Below, in pieces: positions 53,608 to 64,000 of a stretch of DNA of 64,000 nt. The first letter of the stretch is position 1. The number at the start of each line of letters is the position of its first letter. Both the position numbers and the translations under genes were made by a program. This DNA comes from Xestospongia muta (lineage: Eukaryota; Porifera; Demospongiae; Haplosclerida; Petrosiidae), in assembly GCA_963693285.1 (NCBI GenBank), contig OY848917.1, forward strand, positions 18,457,745-18,521,744. Direction: 5' to 3'. Under the pieces are notes generated by a model, which saw only the letters and a list, made by a program, of their open reading frames with translations, made no database searches and had not been told where the DNA came from.

Positions 53608-53984
53608 CTGAATAAATAAACAAAACATTAATAAATGCAATCATACATGTAGTCAAACATTGATATATAAACATATAGGAATATGGTAGAAATGTAACAA
53701 TACAATTTTAACAGCATTACATTGAATACTGCAATATATTGTGATATTACACTATTTCTCTTGTGACACAACAACCACATTAATTCATTGAATTACTATA
53801 ATATTTTAAGTATGTTATTAGTAATCAGATAGTATGAGAAAATTGCTTATATTGTTACAGAAGTTGAACACATTATCATCATTTTCAATGCTAAACAAAA
53901 ATATTACAGAAAAATAGTAAACAGGATTGCTTCCTTCTAAGTTGAGAAGGCAAAATAATCAGTGTTCCTTGCAGGTTATCTATT

Positions 53985-55204
53985 TTTCTGGTGGAATAAC
54001 CCCCCCCCCCCCCCCTTTTCTTCAACTGGATTTTGTGACAGGATTTTATCCTCATACCACTTTTGGAAAGAATTATCATCTTCCAAAGGTTTTGCTTTAA
54101 ACCATGAAGCAACATAACTAACAACAGAATCTGCCAATATTCCTACCTCCACCAATAGTGGTAGCTATAGTAATATTGTCAATAGTTCCACTAACACCAA
54201 CACCAATAGTTCCACTAACACCAACACCAATAGCTCCACCAATAGCTGGACTAGCAACTCCAAAAGCTATGTCTCTCAAAATTTGGCGCAAAAAAAAACA
54301 AGAAATGCTTTTTTTCTCATCTTTACATTGAATGTTACAAGAATTCTGCAAATCGTCAAGCCAATTTATTGAATCTAAGAGATACTTTTCTTCGTCGCAA
54401 CCAGCTATAACAAAAGAATATTATTGAAAACTGATCAAGATTTCATATCCTTTTATCTCTTCACAAACTTCTCTTATCTTTTATACAATAGCAATTTTTT
54501 TTTCTGGTGTCATGTTGCATACTGTCCTTTGTAGGAGGAAAAAATTGGCAAATGTAAGGACAAATACAGACTTATTTGTATGTTGTATAATTGTTATCAT
54601 AATCTTGTTTGTTTGTTTGTTTGTTTGTTGTTACCATTTGTTTACCAATTGTCTATATAACTGAAGTTTAATTTATAATACAATGGTTGTTACTTGATCT
54701 ACTTTACTTGAGTTCCACCAAACAGCTATTGAAATAGCCCCATAAATTGATCCCAGTATACTAAGTAGTACTACTAATATTCCATATATCTTTATTGATA
54801 TACTTCCCAAGTTTACATAGACTCTCGATCATACTAACACTATCATGTCATCTTAATGCAAATAAGTACTAGATCAAAACTTTGTGGACAATTCTTATGA
54901 ATACCACTCAAAATCGTATCGTCAGATGTAAGTGGGTCAGGTAACCCTCTTGTATCATACACACACAAAGTTACACCATCCTTATCAGTAGTTGTATGTA
55001 CCTCAGTGTGTTCATGATCAGTAAGAGTAGGACCAAATGATTCTTTTGCCATTGCTTCTTGAAGCATGGGATTAATCAGACAGGATTTACCACTGCTTGT
55101 CTTCCCTAAAACCAGAATTAGACACTGTAGATTTCTCTGCTCCAAATTTTGGAACCAGAAGCGCGTGTCAAATTTATAAGTTTGGACGGTTGCTCAGTAG
55201 CCAT
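53985..55204 (-). pseudogene. GIMAP/AIG1-like GTPase pseudogene
   Basis: The minus strand from ATG 55204-55202 matches the intact gene at 62317-63369: MATEQPSK start, P-loop GKTSSGKS (55108-55085 region), DTRG (about 54950), IHKNCPQSFDLVLICIKMT followed by stops at 54843, then NKDIW, LTFANFFLLQ (about 54545), WLDDLQNSCNIQCKDE (about 54360-54310) and a Gly-rich C-terminus. A frameshift follows codon ~28, stops interrupt the middle, and about 190 bp containing (TTTG)n (54605-54629) is inserted near 54590-54780. In-frame duplication of GVSGTI (about 54175-54225) and a 16-C run (from 54001) add to the decay. Confidence 0.8.
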
Positions 55205-55339
55205 ACTGCTATAGATGAATTGCCTTCCAAGTTTATATAATATATTCACTTGACTTGACACCAGAAGTTATGAGATCATAAATAATTCATATCATACTAA
55301 TAAAAACAACGATGTTTACTATTACATCAAATAATTTTG

Positions 55340-56100
55340 CTATTTTCAGACACTCCCAAAGTGTAGTTGTATTATAACTTTTTGGCATTATGATTCTCAG
55401 AAGCTACAGAAACTAGGAAGCTTTGACAATCAAACAATTTCAAAGTACTTATAGAAACAGTACTTAAATTCCATGGTTGTGTAAAAGTACACAGCAGTTA
55501 CAGTAATGAATCTAAGTTCAGTTACTCGAAATCACGATATTAATGTAATCCAGCTGTTCTTGCCTAGTATCCATCCAACAATATAATAAAACAATGGGAA
55601 ACAGACAAAACCTGTTTACATATACACAAGACAACCTGGTACGTGCAATGTGCTGGGTTGAAAAAGCAGTTAAGGAAAGAAATAAAAAAAGATACTCCTT
55701 AAAAAGTTGTGGTTGTGAAACACATACAAGTTCAAACCAATTGATGAAATGTATATTAATTGTATTATTTTTTAATGTTATCAATTTATTATCTTTCTTA
55801 GAAAGTGTGAAAAACTACCTTTCTAGATAAGAAGCTATATGTAGATCAATACTTGCTATGAGAGCTAGAGGAACAGCTGTGGTAAGTGTGATATAATGTA
55901 GTATAATTTCTAAATGTATTCAATACAATGCTGGTATTTTGTTTAATCTTGTTTTTTGCCTCCATGTTTGCAATGCTGTGATTATTTGTCATCTGAATGT
56001 GTTGTTTACAATATATTAGGAGGTAAGTGGGATATATAATTTGTAGTTGTCAAGACATTAGTTGATGATGTAGCTTCTTAGGCCTGTAGATAAGCAAGTT
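55340..56100. repeat. ~760-bp direct repeat, copy 1 (with 78-codon ORF)
   Basis: Repeated at 56720-57478, offset 1378 bp, with about 95 per cent or better identity by eye. It contains a 78-codon plus-strand ORF (55594-55830; starts MGNRQNLFTYTQD) that is open in both copies, and a downstream GCTGTGGTAAGTGTG that looks like a splice donor. No domain was recognised. The antisense strand also has an 88-codon ORF in both copies. Confidence 0.85.
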
Positions 56101-56179
56101 ATAACTCTTCCCACCTCAATGTCATCTTCAGTTCTTCTTAGGACCATTGAAGACACCAATCTCTCAAGTCTTGTATAAT

Positions 56180-56700
56180 ACACCCCTTTTAGTCACATGA
56201 CTATCACATGCATTAACAACATTAAAGTAAGGATACTATATACAATCATTTATTACTGACATCAGCAAAAGAAATATTAAGAATAAGTTTAAATGTTAGG
56301 AAAGTAGCTATTGAGTCAGTAATATAATAACTAATTTTCGAAGTCCAGAATATAAATGTAGAGATGGTTAAGTATTATTAGTGATATTATGGGTGGCATA
56401 TAGACTAAAGAAACTGATTGGTTTCATGACATCAGAAAGAAGATTTTGAAGACTATCTACATTTTAATCATTAAAAACAGCTTCACAATTAACACTAACA
56501 TACTAGAACAATAGTTTGCTTTTTAATAAAATGGCTTATGTTCTGACTTCACATTTGTGGTCAAAGTTATTTCATTTTCATTTGATTTCAAAAGTTGTGC
56601 TGTGAACAGAAAATCAATTAAGTTTTCTTTTACTTTCTACATAGTAGTCATTCTAGATATGGGAGTCATTAGAGGAAGGGCAATTTGCAAACAACTTGGA
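56180..56700. repeat. Dispersed repeat of the GTPase region
   Basis: The block around AAGTAAGGATACTATA, ATTTATTACTGACATCAGC and AAATGTAGAGATGGTTAAG is repeated wholly or in part at 58140-58330, 59965-60040, 60850-61350 and 63850-64000. These are remnants of the unit that was copied together with the GTPase gene. Confidence 0.75.
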
Positions 56701-56719
56701 AGCAAAAAATATATCCATC

Positions 56720-57478
56720 TATTTTCAGACACTCCCAAAGTGTAATTGTATTATGACTTTTTGGCATTACAATTCTCTCAAGCTACAAAAACTAGGAAGC
56801 TTTGACAATCAAACAATTCAAAGCACTTATAGTAACAGTACTTAAATTCCATGGTTGTGTAAAAGTACACAGCAGTTACAGTAATGAATCTAAGTTCAGT
56901 TACTCGAAATCACGATATTAATGTAATCCACTTCTCCTTGCCTAGTATCCATCCAACAATATAATAAAACAATGGGAAATAGACAAAACCTGTTTACATA
57001 TACACAAGACAACCTGGTACGTGCAAAGTGCCAGGTTGAAAAAACAGTTAAGGAAAGAAGTAAAAAAAGATACTCCTTAAAAAGTTGTGGTTGTGAAACA
57101 CATACAAGTTCAAACCAATTGATGAAATGTATATTAAGTCTATTATTTTTTAAAGTTATCAATTTATTATCTTTCTTGGAAAGTGTGAAAAACTACCTTT
57201 CCAGATAAGAAGCTATATGTAGATCAATACATGTTCTGAGAGCAAGAGGAACAGCTGTGGTAAGTGTGATATAATGTAGTATAATTTCTAAATTTATTCA
57301 ATACAATGCTGGTATTTTGTTTAATCTTGTTTTTTGCCTCCATATTTGCAATGCTGTGATTATTTGTCATCTGAATGTGTCGTTTACAATATATTAGGAG
57401 GTAAGTGGGATATATAATTTGTAGTTGTCAAGATATTAGTTGATGATGTAGCTTCTTAGGCCTGTAGATAAGCAAGTG
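56720..57478. repeat. ~760-bp direct repeat, copy 2
   Basis: Second copy of 55340-56100. The 78-codon ORF is kept at 56972-57208 with several substitutions and no stop. Confidence 0.85.
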
Positions 57479-57870
57479 ATAATTGTCAAATTTAAAAAGA
57501 GAAAAGTTCTCTATAAATTGTGCTAATTTTGTGAAGTTATATAAAATACTTCAATCAGATCAAAGGTGGCATAGTCTTGAGTAGAAATGTTAACTTTCAA
57601 GATACTGCTTAAGTCTCCTGATTTTTGTCTAGTAGTAAATAATTATGTATTAATTATTTCAGATTTAATTTTCCTAATGCCAATTCTTGATTTCTGACTA
57701 CACACTTAGTCAGAAAGATAACTATCTCTTTAACAACATTAACTCTAGTAAATATAAAGATGCCAATTGTCTTTGTTGAGAAGACAAATTCTCAATGTTT
57801 GTCTGTACGTTCATAACTTATTCCTTCCAATATCGTGAATTAATACGTGATGCTGTAATGACTGGATGCT
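57479..57870. other. Spacer without recognised genes
   Basis: AT-rich. I saw no ORF with a motif. Confidence 0.4.
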
Positions 57871-58340
57871 ATGACAAAACATTGCATGAACAATTCTGCC
57901 AAAAACTCAAAGTTTAGAGACAAAGGTTTGATCTGCTTCAGTGAAAATATACTTAAGTTTTGAATTTTAAAAGTAAAAACCCAAGAAAGCAAAAAAACAA
58001 TAAAATTAAGAGAGCTGAACATGAACAATGCCACTGTTATATTCTGGCAGGAATAGTTTGTCAGTCATAGGAAATAGTTTTCCATCAAAAATACAAACAC
58101 TGGGAATGGGGTGACTGTCATAAGAAGAAGACTACCCTACCATGAATGCACATTAAAGTAAGGATACTATACACAATCATTTATTACTGACATCAGCAAA
58201 AAAATATTAAGCAGGAGTTTAAATGTGAGGAAAGTAGCTACTGAATCAGTAACTTACATTTGTATACAATAACTACGTTTCAAAGTCCAGAATATAAATG
58301 TAGAGATGGTTAAGTATTTTTACAATCATAAATAGAATTG
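57871..58340. repeat. ~460-bp repeat, copy 1 (second copy 63578-64000)
   Basis: The segment from TGCATGAACAATTCTGCC through GGGGTGACTGTCATAAG to AAATGTAGAGATGGTTAAG is repeated in direct orientation at 63578 up to the right window edge. Differences are few, which suggests recent duplication. Confidence 0.85.
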
Positions 58341-58649
58341 ATAAAACATTTGGTGAATTTGTACATAGCTACAAAAGAAAGGGTACAGGCGGAGCTTGAC
58401 TGTAACATGGAGTTCTTTTCGGCTACAACCAACTTGTTGAGCTCAGCTACAATGCAACTTTACATTAGTTATTCTATTCATTTTATTGATCAGAGCAGAG
58501 CTGGATGTTGAAAAGCTACTGTCTTCAGACTCATTTTATTCCCAAGGACCACACTGGGGTCAACATAGAGAATTATTTAATTGAATCACTATATAGCTAG
58601 ATGGAGTCTTAATCCATAGAAGCAAGTTGCTATGACAACAGACAATGAT

Positions 58650-59740
58650 GCTAATGTTAAATTAGTTTGTGAGTTGTTGCACTGGAATTGATTAAGCTGT
58701 TTCGGACATAATTTAGACTTATCTGTCAAAAAGGGACTTGAAGATCCTAGGATTGCTCGAGTTTTAAGTGTTTGTCGTAAAGTAGTCTCTACTTTTTCTC
58801 ACAGCTGGAAGCAGAAGGAGCTAGCAGCAATTCAAGAGGAGAAAAAGTTACCTAGCCATCTAGCCATTAGAGATTGTAAAACACAGTGGGGGTCTTCTCT
58901 TGAATGATTGACCGTGTACTAGAACAAGATGCCATTATAATAGTCCTTTCAGCTGATTGTACTGCTTCACATTTGATGTTCACCTGGCAGGATTAGATGT
59001 TTTATCTTCAGTGTCTTCTGTACTCTGCCCATTACGCCAGATGACAGATTTGCTGTCTGGCAACCAGTACATTACTGTTCTGTCGGCCACCCTCTATTTA
59101 ACCACATTCTTTTAAAGGTTCTTCTTGAGAATGAGGAAGATACTACTCTTTCTAAAGAAATGAAAATTAGAATGAAAGAGAAGTTAAATTCTTATTATGC
59201 CGAAGAGAGTGTTACTCTATTACTTGGTGTAGGCTCATTATTGGATCTCTGATTTAAGCTGTCCTCATCTATAGTTTCTGATAATGAACAATCAGAACAA
59301 ATCTTTACAAAAGTAAAAGATGAAATGTCTTTGCTGTGTACTGGTGACAACAGCTCAGAAGATTGTGATGATGAAAATGAGGTTCTCCAACGACCTGCAA
59401 AAACTCCAAGAAAGTCTATGGTAACACTAAGTAAAATTCTAGGAAACCAACCAAGTTCCAGCAGTAAATTGTCTCTAGCAGAGAAGATAGAGAAAGATTT
59501 AGATTATTATAAACACTCTCCTAATATGGACACTGATTCTTGCCCTTTAAGTTGGTGGAGAGACAAACAAGGAAGATTATCACTGTTATCAAAAGTGGCA
59601 AGAAAGTATTTATGTATTTGTGCCACAAGTATTAGCTAAGAAAGAATCTTCAACACAGGAGGACACATTGTTTCTGATAATCGCACATGCTAAAAACCAC
59701 AAATTGTTGACTACCTAGTTTTTTCTCTAAAAATATATAA
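58650..59740 (+). pseudogene. ZBED-type hAT transposase relic
   Basis: Plus-strand pieces in order are: EDPRIARVLSVC-like frame near 58740-58775, KVVSTFSHSWK-like near 58780-58815, MIDRVLEQDA (about 58907-58936), LKVLLENEEDTTLSKEMKIR (59115-59175), YYAEESVTLLLGVGSLLD (59196-59250) and an open 104-codon part (59325-59639) with SWWRDKQGRLSLLSKVARK, then RIFNTGGHIVSDNRT in the dimerisation region (59645-59690). The BED finger is missing and stops interrupt the frames. The remaining motifs are those of ZBED1-like hAT-Ac transposases. Confidence 0.8.
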
Positions 59741-61499
59741 TAATTACTTTTCTATTTGCAAGAAATTCAATTTATTGACATATTGGCAATACTTTAAGGC
59801 AATAGTTATTGACATGCAATTTTCTAATATTGAGCAACATTAGTCAGGATCAAGGCTCAATACATTCATTTATCTCATAAGAGTCTGGGAGTCATCGTTG
59901 GATGCCTGGATCAACGCTCAATGTATTCATTTATCTCAAAGAATAATAATAACAATAATAATAACTACTTTTCAAAGTCCAGAATATAAATGTAGAGATT
60001 GTTAAGTATTTTTATCACCATAACAACAATTGATAAAACATTTGGTGAACTTGAACTACTTACTGGTCCTATAAACAAAATATGCAAGTGAGGCCAAGAC
60101 ACCCTTGTTACAGTGTGTACTGCTTTTTGGCATTAAGTTAACAGCTGTTTGAAAGATTTAAAGCTTTATACCATCAGAGATAACTTGCTCTTCAAGTAAC
60201 CAATTTCAAAATTTTTCATGATCAATGCATAGTCATTATGAATTAGTGTGTTTAAAGACTACAGTTTTATTCCATGAATGAACATGAAATTTAGTCTAAC
60301 TTACTAGGTCAACTGACAAGGTTCTTAATTTTGTCTTTATTTTTCAACATTTTAATTTGCACAATGAATTTAGACAGTTGTTTCTGTTGTGCACAAGTTA
60401 TTAAAAGTGTGCATATAATTTACATATCATACAATTTGCTGTGCCTCTGCTGCACCAGATTGTATTCTAGTGCCAATATAGTCAGTTAGGGTTTACTGTT
60501 TAGGTTGTTGATGTGCCCAAATCAACACATTGATACAAAAATAGCTTAAGTATGCATGAGAGGTTGAGGTTAGAATCTGTTAGATCATTATCATGTTAAG
60601 TAGGTCACATGTTTCTTTCATCTTTCTTTTCACTTCTTAGTTGTACTGTAGAAATGTTTTGTCTATTACATCATGTTGGTTATCATGTATTTCATTATTT
60701 CTCTCTCTTAACAACTGAAGGTAATATGAGTGAACTATTAAATTATGGTGTTTGACATCATCTTGTCACTTAGAGGAGGCATGGCTAATATTTCATCAAA
60801 ATGAAACTTCTGCAGCTCTTCTCAATAATTTCTCCATCAAGAATATAAATAATAATTTTCAAAGTCCAGAATATAAATGTAGAGATGGTTAAGCATTTAA
60901 ACACCACAAACAGAATTGATAAAACACTTGGTGAATTACCTTCTAACTTTAAATAATATATTAACTTGACTTGACACCAGAAGTCATATGATCATAAATA
61001 TTCATATTATTATACTAATAAAAACATCATGATGTTTACTCTATTACATCAAAATAATTTTGTTATTTATATTATAACCATATATATTGGTTGAATCAGC
61101 CAATCAATTTTATAGTGATATCATGAGTGGCATATAGTGTATAGTTGCTGATCAGTTTCATGACACCAGAAAGAAGACTTTGAAGATGATGATTAAAAAC
61201 AGCTTCACAATTAACACTAACATACTAGAACAATAGTTTGCTTTTTTAATGAAATGACTTATGTTCTGACTTCACATTTGTGGTCAAAGTTATTTCATTT
61301 TCATTTGATTTCAAAAGTTGTGCTGTGAACAGAAAATTAATTTAGTTTTCTTTTACTTTCTTTAAGTTTGCTATGCATACAATAATTATTATTATGACAA
61401 TCTAAATCTACTCTTATGACTTGAAATGGCAATGTCCTTGTCTGGCCTTGTTTATTGACTACTTAATGGTGCTGGCTCTTCATCATGTACACTTGTATC
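59741..61499. other. Repeat-derived spacer, no gene recognised
   Basis: Contains partial copies of the 56180-56700 repeat (59965-60040, 60850-61350). At 60936-61080 there is a copy of the GTPase 5' flank (the ACTTGACACCAGAAGT block also found at 55250 and 63420), pointing to a lost third GTPase copy. I saw no ORF of note. Confidence 0.5.
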
Positions 61500-61745
61500 C
61501 CCTCTACTGCCATCTATACAGAGTTCAAATGTCTTTCTAAATATATTGTTAACATATCCTGCAGTTCAATTATAGTGAACAATTAACACCTTTAGGCTGT
61601 TGACAAGGAACAAAGACTATTGGTATTTAGTTTGAACTTCTTTCTCCGACTGAGTATTTAAAGCAGGGTTGTTTGGGAACTTGAACAAACTTACTGTATC
61701 ACTTGGTACATTAGAACATCCAGCAACCATACAGTAATTCACCAT
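61500..61745 (-). pseudogene. THAP-domain remnant
   Basis: From ATG 61745-61743 the minus strand reads MVNYCMVAGCSN, then VSLFKFP, the N-terminal half of a THAP C2CH zinc finger. The invariant Trp expected about 10 residues later is Ser (TCG), and a stop follows after about 40 codons. A further piece (ELCIDGSRGDTSVHDEEP) lies near 61520-61465. THAP fingers bind DNA and occur in P-element-type transposases and host factors. This one is broken. Confidence 0.5.
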
Positions 61746-61876
61746 GTTCACACCTTGCTGTGTAAAAGGTCTATACTTGTGTAGATGCGCATGGATTAGC
61801 AGAAATCTCTCCTTTTGATGACATCACATAATGGCCCCGCCCAATTTCAACCTCAACAGGAAACGTTTGTAGCTTA

Positions 61877-62080
61877 TGGTATATTGGGAAACATTTGCGT
61901 TGCTAAATTTTTGCGAATTTCACGAATTTAACTCCATCTTAAAAATATACCTTGTTAATTTTTACAATTATGGGCGTGGCAAATGGTTACGCAGAAAATT
62001 CACAAAATTTATATTTGCAAAAAACCACAATTCCGTCAATTTGTGAAAATATCCCAACGTGAAAGTTTCCCGATATACGG
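61877..62080. mobile_element. 204-bp TA-flanked MITE
   Basis: The ends are TGGTATATTGGGAAAC and the complement of CCGTATATCGGGAAAC, bounded by TA on both sides (61875-61876, 62081-62082). The inside is rich in GCGAATTTCACG-type motifs and has no ORF. It resembles Tc1/mariner-derived MITEs. It lies about 240 bp downstream of the GTPase stop. Confidence 0.7.
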
Positions 62081-62316
62081 TATTGAAAATTAGCTAGAAA
62101 CAACTATTTTTAGCTAATGGTAGCCAGAAAAAATCTGAAAAAAATATGCTGAGCTATATATCACCAAAGGATTCTTTTTAAATTAAAAAAATATAGTGAT
62201 TTTTCATGATACCCTCGCTTTAACATCTAATCAATACACATACATTGTTCACATTAACTTAATAAAAATAAACAACAAAGAGAAACTTGAGCACAGATAA
62301 CTTGGTTTTTTATAAA

Positions 62317-63369
62317 TTAAATACTGTCAATTTCATCATCTTGGTTTTCTTCTCCTGGATTCTGGATTGTAGCCTCATACCTCTTTTGGAAAGCATTATC
62401 ATCTTCCAAATATTTTTCTTTAAGCAATGAAGCACTATAACTTGCTGCTTTAAAACCAACATAATTGACAACACTTTTACCAATAGTTTCACCAATATAT
62501 CCACCAATATATCCACCACCATATCCACCAACATATGCAAAAACAATTTCACCTGCAATTTTATAAGCTGTGGTTCTCCAATGTGGGGAAAAAAAAAGAA
62601 GAAATCTGGGCAATGCTTTGTTCTCATCTTTGCATTGAATGTTACAAGCATTCTTCAATTCATCAAGCCAATTTATTGTATCTAAAAGATATTTTGCTTT
62701 TTCATAACCAGCTATAACGAAAGGAATATTATTGAAAACAGATCCAGGCACTATTTTACATCCTTTTATTTCTTCACGAACTTCTCTTATCTTTTTTACA
62801 ATAGCAGTTCTTTTTTCTTCTGATGGCATGTCGCATACAGTCCCTTGTAGGAGGAAAAAATTGGCAAATGTAAGAACAAATACAGACCTATCCCATATAT
62901 CTTTGCTAAAATATTCCTCAAGTTTACGTAGACTATCAATCATACTTTGATCAACTCCATCAGTCATCTTAATACAAATAAGTACTAGATTAAAACCTTT
63001 TGAACACTTTTTATAAGCATCATCAAAAATGGCTTTGTCAGACACACATAAATCAAGTAAACCTCTTGTATCATAGATAAACAAAGGTACACCTTCATCA
63101 CTAATAGCTTCATATTCCTCAACTTTGTTCTTGGGATCAACAGGAGTAGCACAAAATGACTCCTTTGCCACTTTTTTCTGAAAAATAGCATTAATTAGGG
63201 TAGATTTGCCACTCTTTGTCTTCCCTAAAACCAGAATAGACACTTCACGTTTTCCTGCTCCTAAATTTGGCACTTCAGGTTTTCCTGCTCCTAAATTTGG
63301 CAAAGAATTTGAAGAGGAATCAGGAGTGCATGTCACATTTATAACTTTGGATGGTTGTTCAGTAGCCAT
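62317..63369 (-). CDS. GIMAP/AIG1-like GTPase (350 aa, single exon)
   Basis: The frame is open further upstream to 63447, but the ATG at 63369 is preferred because the pseudogene copy begins with the same MATEQPSK at its own ATG, preceded by similar flank. Motifs: a duplicated PNLGAGK decapeptide (residues ~24-43), G1 P-loop GKTKSGKS (49-56), G3 DTRG (100-103), LVLICIKMTDG and LTFAN (~167-170) in the G4 position, as in AIG1-type GTPases rather than the canonical NKxD. The C-terminal third has a Gly/Tyr-rich hydrophobic stretch (~275-300) that may contact membranes, then an acidic tail. AIG1/GIMAP proteins bind GTP, oligomerise on membranes and act in animal and plant immunity; the role here is inferred. 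A decayed copy lies at 53985-55204 and another 5' flank at 60936-61080. Confidence 0.85.
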   Translation of the reverse strand: MATEQPSKVINVTCTPDSSSNSLPNLGAGKPEVPNLGAGKREVSILVLGKTKSGKSTLINAIFQKKVAKESFCATPVDPKNKVEEYEAISDEGVPLFIYDTRGLLDLCVSDKAIFDDAYKKCSKGFNLVLICIKMTDGVDQSMIDSLRKLEEYFSKDIWDRSVFVLTFANFFLLQGTVCDMPSEEKRTAIVKKIREVREEIKGCKIVPGSVFNNIPFVIAGYEKAKYLLDTINWLDELKNACNIQCKDENKALPRFLLFFSPHWRTTAYKIAGEIVFAYVGGYGGGYIGGYIGETIGKSVVNYVGFKAASYSASLLKEKYLEDDNAFQKRYEATIQNPGEENQDDEIDSI

Positions 63370-64000
63370 ACTGCGACAGAAAAATTTGCCTTCTAAGCTT
63401 AGACAATATATATTCCCGTGACTTGACACCAGACGTGATGTAATCATAAATAATTCCTATCATAGTTCTAACAATTGGCTACATCAACAGTCAAATTCCA
63501 TAGTATATTACTAATAAAAACATTATGACGTTTACTTTACCGCATCAAATAATTTTGTTATTTATATATAACTATATACATTGCATGAACAATTCTGCCA
63601 AAAACTCAAAGTTTAGAGACAAAGTTTTGATCTCCTTTAGTGAAAATATACTTAAGTTTTGAATTTTAAAAGTAAAAACCCAAGAAAGCAAAAAAACAAA
63701 ATTAAAAGAGTTGAACATGAACAGTGCCACTGTTATATTCTGGCAGGAATAGTTTGTCAGTCATAGGAAATAGTTTTCCATCAAAAATACAAACACTGGG
63801 AATGGGGTGACTGTCATAAGAAGAAGACTACCCTACCATGAATGCACATTAAAGTAAGGATACTATACACAATCATTTATTACTGACATCAGCAAAAGAA
63901 ATATTAAGAGTAAGTCTAAATGTGAGGAAAGTAGCTATTGAGTCAGTAATATAATAACTAATTTTCAAAGTCCAGAATATAAATGTAGAGATGGTTAAGT
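63370..64000. other. 5' flank of the GTPase gene and repeat to window edge
   Basis: 63390-63575 is the upstream flank shared with the pseudogene (55205-55350) and with 60936-61080. From 63578 on it is the second copy of the ~460-bp repeat at 57871-58340. Confidence 0.7.

Noticed and set aside
63370..63447. 26-codon N-terminal extension of the GTPase ORF
   Set aside because: The pseudogene has the same downstream ATG context, while the extension is not kept there; it is more likely 5' UTR.

Overview
This is a eukaryotic, intron-rich, AT-rich window. Gene structure (short phased GT-AG exons), the protein families and the load of hAT, piggyBac and BEL/Pao debris suggest a marine invertebrate, most likely a demosponge such as Amphimedon. 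That assignment is an inference from gene style, not from a search.

Layout. Positions 2-2068 hold the 3' part of a cysteine-rich multi-pass membrane protein that is open to the left edge. Positions 3546-23661 hold a head-to-tail array of aldo-keto reductase (AKR) genes. There are five intact nine-exon genes: A 3546-5865, B 7197-10012, C 10279-12689, B' 16076-19289 and C' 20182-23661. There is also one decayed copy (6093-7065). The array grew by a tandem segmental duplication: 6976-15842 was copied as 15843-26126. The duplicated block carries B, C and the 3' half of a convergent F-box/LRR gene. Later events separate the two units: two short transposons, a 142-bp minisatellite expansion, a 35-bp snap-back palindrome and a roughly 920-bp insertion.

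The F-box/LRR gene on the minus strand is the main structure of the window. Eighteen phase-compatible exons run from 53607 down to the stop at 23800. The F-box itself is cut by a 19.5-kb intron (33609-53111), and another intron is 5.7 kb. Both are filled with mobile-element remains. The first visible exon looks like the second half of an RNA-recognition motif, so the gene may encode an RRM-F-box-LRR protein whose 5' end was not located.

Positions 26744-32333 (intron) hold a BEL/Pao gag split by a hAT element, plus a DUF7869-like pseudogene. Positions 33609-53111 (intron) hold piggyBac-like pieces, hAT fragments with 8-bp target duplications, 45-bp and 138-bp tandem repeats, a 154-codon ORF and a decayed DUF4371-type hAT transposase. 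Positions 53985-64000 hold a GIMAP/AIG1-like GTPase gene (62317-63369), its pseudogene (53985-55204), duplicated 760-bp cassettes, a ZBED-type hAT relic and a THAP-domain relic.

Functionally, the AKR genes are probably NADPH-dependent carbonyl reductases diversifying around the substrate pocket. The F-box/LRR protein would be an SCF substrate receptor. The GTPase is of the type linked to membranes and immunity in animals. No RNA gene, CRISPR array or prokaryotic feature was seen.
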